48,067 nucleotides of DNA, from NCBI GenBank assembly GCA_903931835.1, contig CAIZEE010000503.1, positions 1 to 48,067 of the forward strand, written 5' to 3'. Both the position numbers and the translations under genes were made by a program. Source of the stretch: an uncultured Elstera sp. (GTDB lineage Bacteria > Pseudomonadota > Alphaproteobacteria > Elsterales > Elsteraceae). The notes under the pieces were generated by a model, which worked only from the letters and a program-made list of their open reading frames with translations, was not told the DNA's origin and did not search any database. Below, one piece after another: positions 47,531-48,067 of this stretch; positions within the stretch are counted from its first letter, which is position 1; every line of letters starts with the position of its first letter.

Positions 47531-48067
47531 CTAGTCTTCGTGGACGTCGTGAACGATCAGCCCCGCCGGTGACTTCGCCTTCATCAACCATTCGGGGTGG
47601 TGCAAAGTTCGTTTGGTGTCGTCGTAGCCGGACTGCCAGTGCTCGCGCATCGACATGCCGGAGAACTCATAATCCTTGGCGCTGCCCTCATAGTCTCTCT
47701 GCTGATAGATCAGGTGAACGATGTTCACCGACCCTAGCTCCTTGAGCGCCGTCAGCTGTTCGTTCTCTTCAGGCGTGCGCAATTCGGCGGGGATGCGCGC
47801 GAGTGCATCGCCCAGCCTGCGACGCAATGCGTAGAGCCGCTTGAACGTGTCGGTGTTGTATCGGGTGCGGCTTGAATAGGTGATGTCCTTCTGGCGAGCC
47901 TGGACGCCGCGCATGTCGCGAGGCACGGCGCCGCGCGCGCTGAACAAATCGACCTGGAAAACGAGGGAATTCAGCTGATCCTCCTGATCCAGCAGATACT
48001 GCAACGGCGTATTGGAGACGATGCCGCCATCCCAATAGAGGTCACCGTTGATCGCGACCGGCGGCAG
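47531..48067 (-). CDS. Patatin-like phospholipase family protein, DUF3734-type C-terminus (5' end beyond window)
   Basis: Frame open to the edge: LPPVAINGDLYWDGGIVSNTPLQYLLDQ (patatin Asp-Gly-Gly motif), then ...GMSMREHWQSGYDDTKRTLHHPEWL. Confidence 0.85.
   Translation of the reverse strand: MPPVAINGDLYWDGGIVSNTPLQYLLDQEDQLNSLVFQVDLFSARGAVPRDMRGVQARQKDITYSSRTRYNTDTFKRLYALRRRLGDALARIPAELRTPEENEQLTALKELGSVNIVHLIYQQRDYEGSAKDYEFSGMSMREHWQSGYDDTKRTLHHPEWLMKAKSPAGLIVHDVHED

Noticed and set aside
46731-48067. bdhA and patatin considered with the phasin as a novel PHB locus
   Set aside because: The bdhA/patatin (DUF3734) pairing is a familiar alphaproteobacterial arrangement and the phasin is 45 kb away.

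Overview
The window is a ~48 kb chromosomal segment from a flagellated alphaproteobacterium. I infer this from the mipZ/ctrA/chpT/flbD/flhF-flhG gene content; I cannot name the genus. Almost all of it is recognisable vertically inherited genes. From left to right: clpA (5' end only)-clpS; an AKP-rich phasin; a DacA-type carboxypeptidase with SPOR domain; an EAL protein; a sugar-nucleotide block (phosphomannomutase, UDP-Glc dehydrogenase, galU); mipZ; pyrE; a pentapeptide-repeat protein; a CDF transporter; pdxH; dnaJ; fabI; aroC; sppA; tlyA; ispA; xseB; an HDAC-like deacetylase; a polar-flagellum operon (fliF-fliG-fliH-fliN-flbD-flhA-flhF-flhG-fliK-like) facing fliJ-fliI; ctrA; a DoxX-like protein; cheR-cheB-cheY-cheW-cheA; an aldehyde dehydrogenase; chpT; a DUF3553 protein; mobA; bdhA; and a patatin (partial). 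I see no CRISPR, prophage, transposase, tRNA or rRNA. The most unusual signal is a dispersed, non-coding, two-hairpin repeat. It has two full copies of ~105 bp and one decayed copy. Its CTAG/TAG termini coincide with the stop codons of flanking genes, and it sits only in intergenic gaps. Other points of interest are two PhaR-like TGC-N3-GCA palindromes upstream of the phasin, absence of dxs from its usual ispA-tlyA slot, a DoxX-like gene that seems to need a non-canonical ATC start, and an unusually long acidic FliH.
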